Assembly: GCA_022225965.2 (NCBI GenBank) | Contig: JAKJXP020000085.1 | Coordinates: 124,001 to 188,000 of the forward strand | Direction of reading: 5' to 3' | DNA length: 64,000 bases | From: Diatrype stigma | Lineage: Eukaryota > Ascomycota > Sordariomycetes > Xylariales > Diatrypaceae | Shown here: positions 33,239 through 46,443 of the stretch, piece after piece | Numbering within the stretch: position 1 is the stretch's first letter | Layout of the letters: each line of letters starts with the position of its first letter | The notes under the pieces: generated by a model | Seen by the model: the letters and a program-made list of their open reading frames with translations, nothing else | What the model was told of the DNA's origin: nothing | Databases searched by the model: none | Made by a program: the position numbers and the translations under genes

Positions 33239-36200
33239 TCACAGCCCTTTGGCGTTGATGCACCTAGCCCCATCATTCGTTGTTGACGTTGGACCATACG
33301 AAATAGGCGACGCCGGAGCCCCGCTCAGCGGCAGCTTCCAGATCTGGCCACTCCCGTTCTCCGATGCGTAGAGCGCCTTGTCATCGGAAGCATACACCGC
33401 GCCCCACGTAGTGCTCGAGAGTAGGCGGGGCACGATGTTGCCGTAGTTGGCTATCGTCTTCCACGCTTTTGTAGCTCGGTTAAATTGCAGAAGGAAGGTG
33501 CTGGCGTTCAACAGGCCTATGATACCGGGGGAATAAGCCACCGCGTAGAGATAGTCGCCACCGCCCGCGACGTACGCCCAGTCATAGATGGGGTAGTCCG
33601 GGGCTACCGCTACCGTGCCGGCCGAGATTGTCTGGCCGTAGGTCGTCGAGCCTGGCCTTAGGTCGATCTGCACCCAGTTGTTGCCGGTGTCTGTGCCCCA
33701 ATAGTAGCCCTTCTCGTCGACATCACCTCCGTTGATGGTGAAGCTCAGAGACCCGAACACTACAGACAACCCGGATGACGAGATACGGATCATATTTGTG
33801 GAGGTTCCCGTTCCAATTGCGCCGTAGATGTATCCGTCAGCCGCGTTGAAGCCAATCCCGTTGATCACGCGAGTCCCGTCGCCCACAGGATTTTTGATTA
33901 CTGTGGGAGTTCCGGTACTAATGTTGACTCTGTACAACACTTGATCTGAAATCAGGTAGGCGTATGGATCACAGCCAAACTTTGGTAAGGACTCTGCCGT
34001 GAAACCACCCGCGGAGCTGGTAGCTGGCGTGGCGGACGAAGTGGCCGAAGTGGCCGAAGTGGTGATTCTCGAAGTGGTGATGGAATTGGCAGGGGCCACA
34101 CTTGATGGAATCATGCTGGACGGGATCACACTTGAGATCACACTGGACGAGATCACACTGGATGAGATCACACTTGACGACATCGCACTTGATGACATCA
34201 CACTTGATGACGTAGGCCTGGTAGAACGTGTGGAGCTGATGGAATCAGAGGCTGATAAGCTCAATGAAAGAGAGCTCGAGCTCGTCGGTGCAACTATGGA
34301 AGCAGGAGTACTGGTCGAAGCCCCAACAAAGCTGGCCGTAGTGGTCGAGCTACCAAATCCTTGTGTGGAGGTACTTCTACTCGAAATGCCGATAGAGGAA
34401 GTGGTCGAGATAGCACTGGAGACGAAGCTACTTGAGCTAGTAGTCAGAGCAAGGGAGCTCGTAGTAGATCTCGTGGGCGATATACTGGCAAGGGTGCTTG
34501 TGGTAGGAGTGTTGGCTAAAGTTGCAGTTGAGGTGGCAATCGTAGAAGGTGGGCTTGTAGAAGTGTTGACAATAGTTGTAGATGTAGTGGTAGGCGTAGG
34601 AAGTGTGGTGGTTGTGGGTGAAAGAGCGGCAGATGAAATAACGCCAGACGAGGTGGCCCCGAGAGTAAAAATGGCAGAAGAACTTGTACTTGCGGGTATA
34701 GCACTCGTTGATATCGATGGTGTATTTATGGAAATAGAGCTAGTCGACGGAGTGAAGGCGGTACTACTTGAGGGTATGCTGGTTGTACTGCTGGTTGGAA
34801 TGACGCTGCTCGATATGATGCCAGTCGAACTTGTAGTAGAAAAGATGGCACTGGAAGAAGGAGAGGAGATGGAGGAGATGGAGGAGATGGAGGAGATGGA
34901 GGAGATGGAGGAGATGGAGGAGATGGAGGAGATGGAGGAGATGGAGGAGATGGAGGAGATGGAGGAGATGGAGGAGATGGTACTAGTTATAGTTGTGCTA
35001 GTTATAGTTGTGCTAGTTAATGCTGGATTGCTCGAAATAGTGGCAATTGACGCTGTACTACTATAGGTAATACTGGTTGGAATTGTAGAAGTAGCAGCAA
35101 TGGTCAGAATAGTGCTGCTTGATATAGCGCCACTCGAGATTATACCACTCAAGCTAAATGTAACGGAAGTAGTACTCGTTGAAGAGGTCGCTGGAGAGGT
35201 CGCTGGAGAGGTTGGTGAAGAGGCGATTGACGAGGAAGAGGAAATCGAAGATAAGAAGGTTGCGGTTAAAGATGTTTCTGATCGCGTCGTCGATGTCGAT
35301 GCTGATGTCTCAGAAGAAACCCCTGTAGTAGAGGTTGACGTAGGGGGTATGTTCAAAGAGGATGGACTTGCACTTGTAGTTGAAGGTATGGTTGGAGATA
35401 TAAGTGAAGAGGAAGAGGCGGTTATAGAAGGTATACGTGAAGAGGAGGTAGTTGAGGTTAAGGCTAAAAGGATAGAACTTGTCGAACTACTAAGTATGAA
35501 GCTTGAAGGGGTAAATGTAGTGAAGCTTGTGGAGGTGGAGGTTGAAGAGTCAGTCACTAGAGAAGTTGAAGAACCTGGCGTTGAAGAAGTGGTTGAAACG
35601 CTGATGAGAGGAGAATCGGTTGACGGGGTCGGGACAGCTGGTGAGATTGAACTAGTCAAATCATTGGAGCTTGTTCCAGCATTCCTCGATGTAGCCAGGC
35701 TTATTGTAGTTGAACTTGTTGCGCTTAGCATGCTGCTTGATGCGATGGCGCTGGTGGTTGCTGAATCTGTAGTTCTGCTCGACAGGGAAGAGCTGGATGA
35801 CTCCGAACTCGTGATAGCCGAGGTTGTTTTAGTTATAGTTGAGGTTGTTGTAGCTATACCTGTTACAGTTGAGCTGGATGATATAGAAATTGTTGGGATG
35901 TTATCCGATGTAGTGCTAATGGAGTCTGCTGTGATGCTAGTTGCAGATGCACTTGTTTTGGTAATGCTCGGTGGGTAAGAAACAGAAATCTCTGAGCTCA
36001 AAGTAGCGGAACGTGTTATCGCGCTCGTCGCAAATGAGCGTGTTTCCATTGCTACAGTGGAACTGGAAGACTCTGAATTTATGACCGACCCCACTCCGTT
36101 CGAGCTGGATAGAGTCGAGCTTGCTGTAGATGAACTTATCGTGGTGAAGTCTGATATCGATAGAAGAGATAATACCGTGCTTGCCGAGACTATGCTGGAA

Positions 36201-39200
36201 ACAGCTGAGCTTGTCAGGCTTGAGGTGAGAACATCTGGACTGAAAAATATCGAACTAAACTGGCTTGAGCTCGAATAAATGAAGGATATCGTGGATGAGG
36301 TGGAAAGCGATGAGTGAGAGATCGAGTTAAATGTCCCTGAGGTAGAATCGGCTGAACTGGAATAAGTCGAAGTGGAACTGATCGGAGACATGATCGAAGA
36401 TGTACTCAAACTAGAGCTATCCGGGCCAGAAAAGACAGTTGGAGCAACTGACGTTGTGATAGACTCGATAGAACTACCGGGAGCCAAAACACCAGACACT
36501 GAAGCATCCGTGGCTGTGCTAGAAACTTCGGTTGTTGTGGACGTCAATGTGGAAGATGAAGACCTTGAACTAGCGATTGTCGAGCTGGATTCAGGGGAAA
36601 TATGCAGAACTGTTATAGAGCTGCTCGAGTCCGATGGTATTGTACTGACTGTGCTCGGGCTAGATTCAGTTGGACCAGAAGAACCTGTCAACCTGGAAGA
36701 AGCTGTAGACGCCATAGAGTAATCGGAAGTTGAACTAGACTCAGTCGAGCTAGATATGTCTGACGAGGTTGACGAGGTTGACGAAGACGAGGAACCTGAA
36801 AAAGAGCTCGAGAAAGATCCAAAGGAAGAGCCTAGAGAAGACTCTGAGAGTGTAGAAGAACTGGGAATGAAAAAGGACGTGCTAGAACCAGATTGACTGG
36901 ATACAAGTGAAGTAGAGCTCGTTAATTTGATGACAGAGCTGCTCGTTAGAGAACTAGATTCGGTCTGAATCGAAGTAGCTGTCGAGCTTAACGATACGGC
37001 CGGTTCGGTGGAAATAGAAATATCCGTTGTCAAACTAGATATAGTGGAGATAGACAGTCCTGTGTTGGATGAACTTGTAGAGCTAACGGCATTACTGGAT
37101 CTGGGGCCAGACAGGCTATCCTCCATGCTTGAGCTGGCGGGGGGTATGGCATTGCTCGATAAGCTTGAACTTGATACAGTAGAAGTGTAAACAGAAGAAC
37201 TAGACAAGCTTGCACTCGATGCAGGACCTGAAGTACTAGAGAGAGTGGATGTAGTGGCTATATTGCTCACAGATCCGTCGAGAATACTCGACGTGCTGAT
37301 ATCAAATGCGCCAGCCACACTTGAATTGCCTGTATCAATAGAGGCGCTTATTGGTTTAGATATGCTGGAACCAGTACCAAGGGGTTGCTCGCCCGAGGAT
37401 GTGCTCATAGTATGTATGCTCATGCTCGCTGTAGCGTCAGTGTCAAGTCCACCACTGATAGAGCTGATGGATGAAGTAATCGGGGTGAGCGTGATAGAGG
37501 AAGTGGTCATGGTAGGGTTAATGGTTTGCAGTTCGGTTGTCGCAGCAGACGTGGTGATGCTGTTTAAAATAGCGGAGGTGGAAGTGCTGATATCAGACAA
37601 GCTCGCAAAGTTGGACAGGGAGGTTGAAGTCGAGGTTGAAGTCGAGGTTGAAGTCGCAGCCGAACTCAAGGCTGAAAGGAAAGAGTCACTCGACATGATG
37701 GAAATTGAACCGGATACGCCCGCCAAACTGAAGTCACTTGTTGCCCTTGAACTACTGCTCGTATCGATTTCACTGGGAGTTGTACTTGAAGTGCCACTTG
37801 TGCTGGACATGATGGCTAAAGAAGCTTCGATCATACTAGACAACGTCGAACCATACGAGTAGCTACCATCAATGCTACTACTCAAGCTTACTTGGACTGG
37901 ATCTGATGGGGATGCACTGGATACACTAGTGACTGTCACTGACGTGCTGCTGACTTGTGAGTAACTAGATGCACTAGATGGGTCGATAAAAGCAGTACTG
38001 AACACAAGTGAACTTGATGTAGTCGTGTCTGTAAAGCTCGAGTCACTGGAGGAGGGAGCGGTCGAAGATTCTGAACTATCCATAGCCGAGATGATGAGGC
38101 TAGTAGAAAGTATTGACCTTGTAGTATCGTCGAGTGTAGTATCTCCGAGTGTAGTGCTAGTTACAATATTATCAGAGCTGGATGGCGTATTTGATGTTTC
38201 GCTGTTTGCATCTGAAGATCGCATCGTATTCTGAGAGGATATAGTCTCACGACTGCTCATTGATGGCATGCTGCTAGTGGACATACTGTCAGCGCTGGAT
38301 ATAGAGCTCGCGACAGTAGATGTAAAAAGCGATCCTGTAATCGATTGTAAAACGCTCAATGAGTCTGTAGTAAGTGATAATCCAGAACTCCCTGAGGTAA
38401 TCCCTTCCGAGGACGGCGAGGATGGTGAGGATGATGGTGAATACAACCCAGTACCATCAGGTCGAGTACTACTTGCGATGCTGTAATCGGTAGGCGTGTT
38501 TGGTGAAGAGTTTCCTATTTCCGATGATGAAGCTATGGCAGGCGATGAAATTGGTATAGAACTGCTAAAGCTCAGAGTAGATAGGCTATCGGGTGGCATG
38601 CTAGTTGTTGACAAAATATCATCACTTGATGAAGGGGATGCTGTAGATGTCGATTGAGGTTCTGTAGCCGATTGCGAAGCTGATGAAGTGGAATTGTCTG
38701 TGCTCGTAGTGATTCCTGTGATTCCAGGGACGAGAGATTCGCTTGAGCTGATCATTGCGCTCAAAGAGATGGAGGTTGTTCCACTGATACTTGAAGTGGA
38801 AAGCTCTAATTTGGGTACAGATGTTGATGAATCAATGGAGCTCGCCAATGGTTCGTCTGTACTTGTCTCCATCGATGAAGATGTAAATATGGTAGACGAT
38901 GCTAGCGCTGTACTGCGACTTTCTGATATCAGGGAAGCCGTTGTTGTAACTGAGGCAGTGGATGTGACCAAGTTGGTGGACATAGCTACGGAAGGAGATG
39001 TCGTAGGAGATGACATAGAAGAAGAGCTTTCTATCAAAGGGGATGAGGACGTCCAGGGGGGTGAGGACGAAGATATAGAGGAAGATGATGTCATGATGAA
39101 AGTGGAGGGGGTTATAATAGTGGACGAAGACACGACAGCTGATGATGAGGCCCCAGTATCTATCGAAAAAAGGCTCCTGCTACTTGACACACGAGTATCA

Positions 39201-42200
39201 GAACTAGGCGTTGAGCTCGCTGTTAAAGTTGATATTGTAATTATCGAGGAAATTGAGGAAGCCGTGTTATCACTCTGTCGACTTTGTGTACTGGAACTCG
39301 ACTTGATGCTCGTGTTAATGCTACTAGACAAAAGAGTTGCTCCATCTTCGTCAGATGTGAGTCTCGTCGTGCTTGATGTCGTGCTCACTGTAGTGGCTTC
39401 TGTCTCTGAATTGTATTCAGAATTTGGAATACTCGTCGCTGATGCCTCAGGACTATGGGAAACCGAGGTAGAGGGGCTTGCAGATGTAGACTCTGTGTCA
39501 ATACTTGTCGTGACCGAGTTCGACTCGCTCAACCCTAATGAGTTTGAGAAGCTTGCGCTCGTACCTTCATCGCTCACTTGACTGCTTGATTCCGATAATT
39601 CTTGGCTGCTGGTTATTACACTTGTCGTGGCCTGGGTAGATGAGGTTTTGTCGATACTCGTTAAGAAGCTTGATCCTGTGCTTCCCACCGGCGTGCGGAT
39701 AGTCTCTGCTGTAGAAGCTGTAGAAGCTGTAGAAGCTGTAGAAGCTGTAGAAGCTGTAGAAGCTGTAGAAGCTGTAGAAGCTGTAGAAGCTGTAGAGAAT
39801 GTCTCCATGTTGGAATCCATCGAACTAGAAGAGCTCATTGATGATGTACTGCTTGTTGGTTGTATATTGTCGAAGCTGCTACTGGATACTTCTGTACCTG
39901 GCTGTGTACTCTCGGAATCTGAGTGTATGACTGATATGGAAGTGGTTGTCGGTGACGAGTAGAGAGCAGTACTGGAAACATCTCCCGTTATCGAGAGAGT
40001 ACTGATACTTCTTGATATGCTTGTCGCTCTAGTATCTGTAGTACCTTTCTGGCTGGATTCTGAAGAGTAGTCCGGTGTAGACTCGGTAGTGTCATTTCCT
40101 TGCAAGTTTCCCGATGTCGCTATTGGTGCGATTGTCGACGTAAATGAAGTTTGTACTGAAAGTATTCCAGAAAGTGAACCTTCCGACATTGAACTTGTAC
40201 TCATTGGTCCCGTAGGTCCCATAGACATGCTAGAAGACGCGCCTAGTGAAATAGGCGATGCTTGCGAAGAGCTCGAGGCTGTTGGAAACAAACCAGACGA
40301 ACCAGACGAACCAGACGAACCAGACGAACCAGACGAACCAGACGAACCAGACGAACCAGACGAACCAGACGAACCAGACGAACCAGACGAACCAGACGAA
40401 CCAGACGAACCAGGAGAACTAGCGGATAACCACGGGCCAGCTGTAGTTGAACTTACTGTACTCTCCGAACCGTCCCAGGATGTAGAAATACTGGTTACGT
40501 TAGCATCTATACTCGACAGGGTACTGGACAGGGGAGATGGAGTTGCTTCTTCCCCAGTATCTTCATCGGTATAGTCTTCTGCACTAAATGCACCAATTGG
40601 CTCATCGTCATCCTCGGTTGTAGTTGTACTCGCGATGCTCATTGTTGTTATACTTAGCGTGTCTTCCGAAGACGCAGGGTCCCTTGTGATGGACATGCTA
40701 GGCCGCTGCTCCGTTACCGTGGACGTCAAGTTCAAAATGGAAATACTCTGGCTGCTTGTCAGATCGACTACAGTGTTGCTGTCTTGTGAGATTTGAAATG
40801 TTTCCGAGAAACTGATAGTGCCGCCAAAAGATGGAGTCGTGGTAGAGGCCCCTGATGTCGTTGCGCTACTGGTGATTGTCACACCACCAATGATACTACT
40901 GGTTGCGGAATCGCTTAGAACACTGTCGGAAAGAGTAGTAGGGTAGACTATGCTGTCGCTATCGATTGATGTGTCTGTCGAGTTTGCTTCGGGTACAATC
41001 TCGCCTGATACACATTGACTAGCTATATTACAGTGAGTTTAGACCATGCGAACTTAGGAAGATTGAGAACGTGGTGTGAGCAATATTCACCTCTGTATAT
41101 ACGAAGGTCTACAGGTATGCAAACCCTCGGTGCACCTGTCTCCTGAAATATAACAAATACATCACCATCTTCCTGTTGGCAGAAGCTGGCTTGGCCGTTG
41201 TGGAATGCTTGATTGGCCCAAACCAATATGTCACCGGATACGAAAAATCTAGTGGTGATGGAACCACCGGGATAATCCAGCAAGCTGATATAGGAGACGT
41301 CTGGGTCTACCGAGATGGGACGGCCATTGAGATGTAACTGCTCTCTGCCTATCCGTTGGAACAACACAGCATCGGAGCAATTGTCGGAAACCACATTATC
41401 ATTATTCGCGATAAAACCAGAGGCCATCTGCCTTCTTCGTAATCTAGAACCTGAAGGATCTAACGACTTTTGATGTATTCTGGCCTCAGGCTTAGGCTGA
41501 ATAGTCAAAATCATAACAGACGGTAAGACACTCGTGGGCAAGGTACTTGTGCTCGTCGATGTGATGGAGGCTGGTAAACTGGCTGTTGTAGAAAAGGGGT
41601 TGGCGCTACCCCCTATTGAGTCTGTGACAGAAGGGAGATCATCGGAACTGGAAGCGGATGACCCATTCGGAGTGGTCCGGGAAGGACTGGAAGCAATAGC
41701 TAAACTTGATCTACTTGTTGTGTCGGGCCCCTGAGAAGGAATGCTTTCTGATCGGATATAACTAGTGGATAGGACGACGATAGTCACAGTTGAAGATTTC
41801 GTGCTACCGGGATCAGATATAGGCTGTTGCGAGGGAAGTCCTATTGATTGAATGTCACTGCTTAGTAGATTGTCGCTTGTGGATATGTCCACGCTGGGAG
41901 GGAGAGATTCGTCCGGGGGTGAAGGATCTATTGTCCCTGTGAAGTCCCCAATCGTGAAATCTTCATCGTCATCGTCTCCAACGGTGTCGGTGGATTGACT
42001 GTCGGTGGAATCACTGTCGGTGGACGTACTGTCTTTGAATTGGGAAATACTCTCTGTCGTCGAGGTGACGGAGATAGATGAAGACCCGGACAATGTAAAC
42101 CCCGGTAGCATACTCCTCGTTCCCGGTAGACTCGTACGAAATGGACTCGTACCGAACGGGCTGGAGATATCTGGTGTAATAGGGAAATAATCTTGAGATA

Positions 42201-42597
42201 TCGTATGGCTAATGAATATATTTGAAGGGGAGTCTGATATGTCGTCGGATTGAATTTTCTGGGAAGACGTATCAAGATTATGAGAGACTGAAATATCGAA
42301 CAATGTAGAAGGAATATCTAGGAATCCAGATGTTTCGACTGCAGTGAGATCCGATGTCGAGCCATTAAATGGAACACCGCCGTTTATTGAGGCACCACCG
42401 TCCATCGAGGCACCGCCATTCAGTGAAGTACCGACATCTAATGAGGCGCCCGGGCTGGCCGGTGGGCTCATCATTATTGTAGTCACATACACATAACATA
42501 TGGAACGGTCCTGGAAAAGGGATCCGTCTTGCCCATGGAAAGGCATCCCATGGGAACATGGTAGCAGATACACGCCTGCGATCAAGGTCAGCCTCAT
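33239..42597 (-). CDS. Giant secreted Ser/Thr-rich (mucin-like) surface protein, 3096 aa
   Basis: Exons 42597-41091 and 41022-33239 (68-nt intron, donor GTGAAT, acceptor ATAG) total 9291 nt. The ATG at 42597 starts a short signal peptide (MRLTLIAGVYLLPCSHG). Residues about 370-500 form a conserved domain with paired cysteines (DNCSDAVLF...FVSGDILVWANQAF...ASFCQQEDGDVFVIF...RVCIPVDL), resembling a fungal secreted DUF7908-type domain. About 2300 residues of Ser/Thr-rich, probably heavily O-glycosylated sequence follow, with perfect SSG, TAS and ISS tracts. The last ~250 residues (from FGCDPYAYLIS) form a propeller-like domain resembling DUF6923 (motifs GIGFNAADGYIYG, GYYWGTD, YLYAVAYS, WGAVYAS). 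No GPI signal is seen. It is probably a wall or matrix protein or adhesin. Family names are from pattern recall and should be checked. Confidence 0.88.
34862..34980. repeat. 9-bp coding minisatellite (ISS tract)
   Basis: About 13 copies of gaggagatg encode Ser-Ile-Ser repeats in the giant protein on the minus strand. Confidence 0.95.
39709..39798. repeat. 9-bp coding minisatellite (TAS tract)
   Basis: About ten copies of gctgtagaa encode Thr-Ala-Ser repeats (minus strand). Confidence 0.95.
40290..40411. repeat. 9-bp coding minisatellite (SSG tract)
   Basis: About 13 copies of ccagacgaa encode Ser-Ser-Gly repeats (minus strand). Near-perfect identity of units suggests recent expansion and likely length polymorphism. 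Confidence 0.95.
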
Positions 42598-43937
42598 AGT
42601 GACGGACACGTTCGGGACACGTTCGGGTCACGTCCGGGGTCACGTCCGGGGTCACTTTCGGGTCACGTTCGGTGCACTGATATACAGTGTTGACCTATCG
42701 ATGCAGAGCAGGAAGAGGTTTAATATGTCATCAGCATTGTAAAAATCCCCTTTTGCGTTCCTGAATTTATCGTTGCCATTGCCATTTCTACATTTCGTAT
42801 CATATGGCTTGGGATTCCGAATGCATTGGGGTCTCAGAGGTAGCTGTGAGTTACATTCCAACGCAACATTTTAAACTCTATCTGGGTATACCTTGCATGC
42901 CTGAGGCTGTAAGCTTTTCGTATTAGCATGTGGTGGTCCTTCTATCCTTATTGTCATGTTGTCAGTATTTTAACCCGGTTGACGTCCTATAGCTATCAAA
43001 AAGTGGTTTCAATATCGACATGATATTCCATGAAAATCTATGAAGTCCATGGTCAAGTTGGTTCGCACGGGTGCCGCTACGGTGGTGGTATATTATGCAA
43101 TGGACAATTTTGAGCGATTCGGCGAGAGTCTCGGACATTTTGAATCAAGAGACGCACTTTGTCTCAGCCCCCCCAATTCCCCAGATCTTCGAAGTGATGA
43201 CAAATAGAGGACGGGGGTTATTCCGACTTGGACAATGGACGAAAACGATTATAGTGGCAGCGTGGCTGAAGATTACAGACTACAAGCTACATGCTACAGC
43301 GTGCCTTCGATGCTGGCTTGGGATGATCATCTCAAACATAGATAGCGCCTTGGTCTCCCACGTGCTATTCACACCAACAAACTAGGAGATACACGAGGAG
43401 CTGAAGGTATACGTGTTTATTCATGAGTCATCAATAGACATGACAGAGACTAGGTGATGCTCAAATCGGAGCATGTTAGACTTCTAAGGTCCTAAGCAGC
43501 CTAAGGTCTTCGCTCCTCGATCGTTCCATCCCAGTACAAACCCGAGTAACAGTGGACTCGGGTTTCCGATTTCGAACGCTGCGTGCCCTCGTAGTATACT
43601 GAGAGATCATGTCCAATAGATGGCACTCGTAAAGCGGCAATTATCAAACTTGGGAGAGAAGCTTGTGTACGATGCGATGTAGCCTACTGTCTCACCTCAA
43701 GAGAGCTTCTAGCCTCGAAGGGCAGAACCATCCAACTTCCTTTAGTTACCTAGCGGATACAAGTGATTCATTTGGGCGACGCAGCATTCCTTCTGCGGCT
43801 GCAACCATCACCACGCTTATTCTGAATCATGATGGACCATTGAGCCCCACGACATGCCATGCGATAGAACATACCGTATTTTCGGTGCGGGCTCCCGTTG
43901 ACCAGAGAACGAAAACTATATGCTTCCGATTCTCCTT
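42598..43937. other. Intergenic region, no gene recognised
   Basis: This is the promoter side of the giant gene and the 3' side of the isochorismatase-like gene. A ggtcacgtccg/gacacgttcggg tandem lies at about 42602-42670, immediately upstream of the giant gene's start. Other frames are unsupported. Confidence 0.55.
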
Positions 43938-44501
43938 TCAATTGATTTCCTTCAGCCACTCTTCTACAGAAAGTGTACGACCCTGGCGAGGGAAAACCTT
44001 TTCCACGAGAACCCGATGCACCTCGTCGTCCGGATCGAGACAGAGATCGCCTAGAATGATCAAATGGAAGTCCAGGTCCGCAGCCTGACACGCCGTAGAG
44101 AGCACCGCTCCGCTTGTGGCCACGCCCGCGAGAATGAGGGTATCGACCTCCAAGCTGCGAAGCACTATGTCCAGGTCGCTGCCGGAAAACGCCGACACGC
44201 GGCGCTTGGTGACCACAATGTCGTGCTCCGCCGGGGTGACCTCCTGCGCGATCGCTACCGTGGCGTCGCCCTCGACAAACACGCCATTCGCAACCACCTG
44301 CGCTAGCATGCGGTTGCGCTTCGATATATCGGGATGGCCGGGTCGGAAGCTCGTCTTGACGTGGATGATGTGAATCCCGACCTGGCGGGCCTTATTGATC
44401 GTGGTAGACGCGCGGGATAAGTAATCGGCCTTTTGATCCTGAAAATGGCTATCAAGAATTCCGTTCTGGAAATCAAGCAGGATCAACGCCGTTTTCTTCA
44501 T
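43938..44501 (-). CDS. Isochorismatase-fold hydrolase-like protein lacking the catalytic Cys
   Basis: Single exon of 187 residues starting at ATG 44501. The fold signature is clear: ALILLDFQNGIL with Asp10, a VKTSFRPGHPDIS loop, VTKRRVSAFSGSDLD with Lys99, and LILAGVATSGAVLSTA, the cis-peptide and nucleophile region. Active cysteine hydrolases of this family read GxxTxxCV here, while this protein has Ala132 at the Cys position. Asp10 and Lys99 of the triad remain. The C-terminus (DEVHRVLVEKVFPRQGRTLSV) is characteristic of a subfamily that I recall as often Cys-less in bacteria and fungi. It is therefore unlikely to act as a standard amidase or isochorismatase. A binding role or different chemistry is possible. 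Confidence 0.9.
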   Translation of the reverse strand: MKKTALILLDFQNGILDSHFQDQKADYLSRASTTINKARQVGIHIIHVKTSFRPGHPDISKRNRMLAQVVANGVFVEGDATVAIAQEVTPAEHDIVVTKRRVSAFSGSDLDIVLRSLEVDTLILAGVATSGAVLSTACQAADLDFHLIILGDLCLDPDDEVHRVLVEKVFPRQGRTLSVEEWLKEIN

Positions 44502-46443
44502 GGTGATTCTTGCGTTCTGGGTTCTGGCTAGACTCGTTCGCTAGTTCAAGGGGTTCAAAGGAATAAGGGCTCAGGGGTAAAAAACGTAGAAGTGTAGCAC
44601 AGTACGAAGTAGTACACTACTCTTGCAGCCTTGGCAGTTGCTTGAATACCTAAGCTGAACGGAGACAATGTTATAAATAGAAGCTATACGGATCTATCGT
44701 GATTTCAATTCAAACAGGTCCTTGAATATGATCATGATCTCACCCGAATACGCGTTCAATACCTATGATCTTGCCTACCTAGGTACATACAATATACGAT
44801 CTAGAACTGCGGGGCTTCGGTGCCGAAACGGCTACGCGTTACCGAACGCGCAATGACCGATTTACGGCCAAGACCCGGCATCATCATCCATTGAGTATCC
44901 AGAACACCGGTTCCTTTCCATGAAGCTCGCACGAGAATACTGACGGTAAGTTCCTAGGCTACGTGAGTAAAAGTGAGGAATGATAGCAATGGCTACATGA
45001 ACCCGCATTGCAAGTTCTTGTGCTTGACGGTCACGACTGTGCCTGAACCAACGAGGGCTCCTCTAAGCGCATCTTGATCAGCATGAATCGCGCATTGTTC
45101 TGCGCATTCTCGAAATTCGAAACCAGCCAATCGGGCATGTAATGCGACTCGAGCGCCGCATTTACCGCTTTACACAACGGCGAGCCGAATGCAATCGGGG
45201 CCTAGGGTATCCCGCCCTTCCCGCGTAGAACGTACATCTAAACCGTATAGGCTGTATACAGCGCATAGCAGGCATGGAACGCTTAGAACGCATGAAGCGC
45301 ATAGCCAAGCACCATTGGCGATGTTTACAAGGTGTTGATAAGGAGAGGCCTTATTACCGTGATAATCTCCTACATATCACAATGGTAGTATCAAATACTC
45401 GCCCACCGCTTTTCTACGCCATCTTATCCGCTTACGAAACACTTACCGAACCGCAGACGATGGTATTAGCCCTAGCCAACCGAAACGATGAGCTGCGATA
45501 CTAATTCACTAGTCCGATACGGACAGAACGGAGTATAGACAGTTAAGACGCTGCAGAAATGTGGCCCAGTTTGCATCCCAGTTCAACTACAGAGCTAAGA
45601 CGATCCTTTATCAGACCTAAAGGATCCCCCATTACATCGCCCCACGCCCCTGAACCGAGGAAAGCTGAACGAAGATATGGCTCCTGATTGGAGGAACCAA
45701 GAGCCCAGGGCGAAGAGAGCTGACACCCCGGCATTTCCGCAATCGACGACTCCTGCTCACTGGGGGTTTTCCATGTCCTTCGAGGTATATGGCAAAATGA
45801 TCAGTTGGATAAGATCCTCCTCACGTTAGCGCACGCGAAACGATTTCTCAGCGGGATTGACAAGCCTATGTACGGTCCTTTCGATATTCAAGTGCTTACT
45901 ACCTATGTAGCTACGTGGTATTATAGCTATGTTTAGCTAAGTGGTAATATAGCTATGTGTACAGTGAGAGCTATATATGTAAGTAAGTATGTCTCGTGTC
46001 TCCATGGGCTTGCTTTATAAAGACTACCCCTCTCCCCATGGCGATTTCGGTTGGCTGAGCATTTGCATATCATCGGTGATAAGTAGGTAGAAGGAAAACC
46101 CTGACAAGGTTGCACTCGCAAGTTGCATTCGTGAATGCCTTTCTTTATCTCCTTATTGCGATTTACGATATGCGCAGCGTGGAACCATGGAACCAGGGTT
46201 TATCTAAACCTCGATATTTGGGATATCAGGTGGTCATCGCTGTCCCCGCCCCCCTCCTATAGGATCTCATTCCCTCCCCCCATGCAATTCAATACTCGTC
46301 TACATATTTCCGCAACCTTCCTGAAAGTCGACTACGCCAATTGTCTTAGTCACAACGTGCCTTCCTTGTCACAACGTGGTCTTGAAGCCCAGCATTTAGG
46401 CCTCAACAGGAAAATCATAGTTAATACAATCCCCAAAAGCCAG
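44502..46443. other. Intergenic region with one short gene remnant
   Basis: Apart from the remnant at 45031-45202, nothing coding is supported. The frame that extends the monooxygenase upstream to 46135 has no family match and is read as leader. Palindromic cctaggta motifs occur near 44778. Confidence 0.55.
45031..45202 (-). pseudogene. Short open fragment, probable gene remnant or lone last exon
   Basis: On the minus strand an open stretch of about 57 codons ends at the TGA at 45033-45031 and is preceded by an in-frame CCCTAG that could also be a splice acceptor. Its composition looks protein-like (LCKAVNAALESHYMPDWLV, then NNARFMLIKMRLEEPS). No upstream exon could be found and the family is not recognised. 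Confidence 0.35.

Noticed and set aside
33999..39581. Long plus-strand frames (33999-35066, 35100-35978, 38688-39581) opposite the giant gene
   Set aside because: They are antisense shadows of the Ser/Thr codon pattern and produce Glu/Val/Leu-rich nonsense without starts, domains or splice sites.
46135..46443. Upstream in-frame extension of the FAD monooxygenase
   Set aside because: The extra 103 residues have no family counterpart and would place the FAD-binding motif far from the N-terminus.
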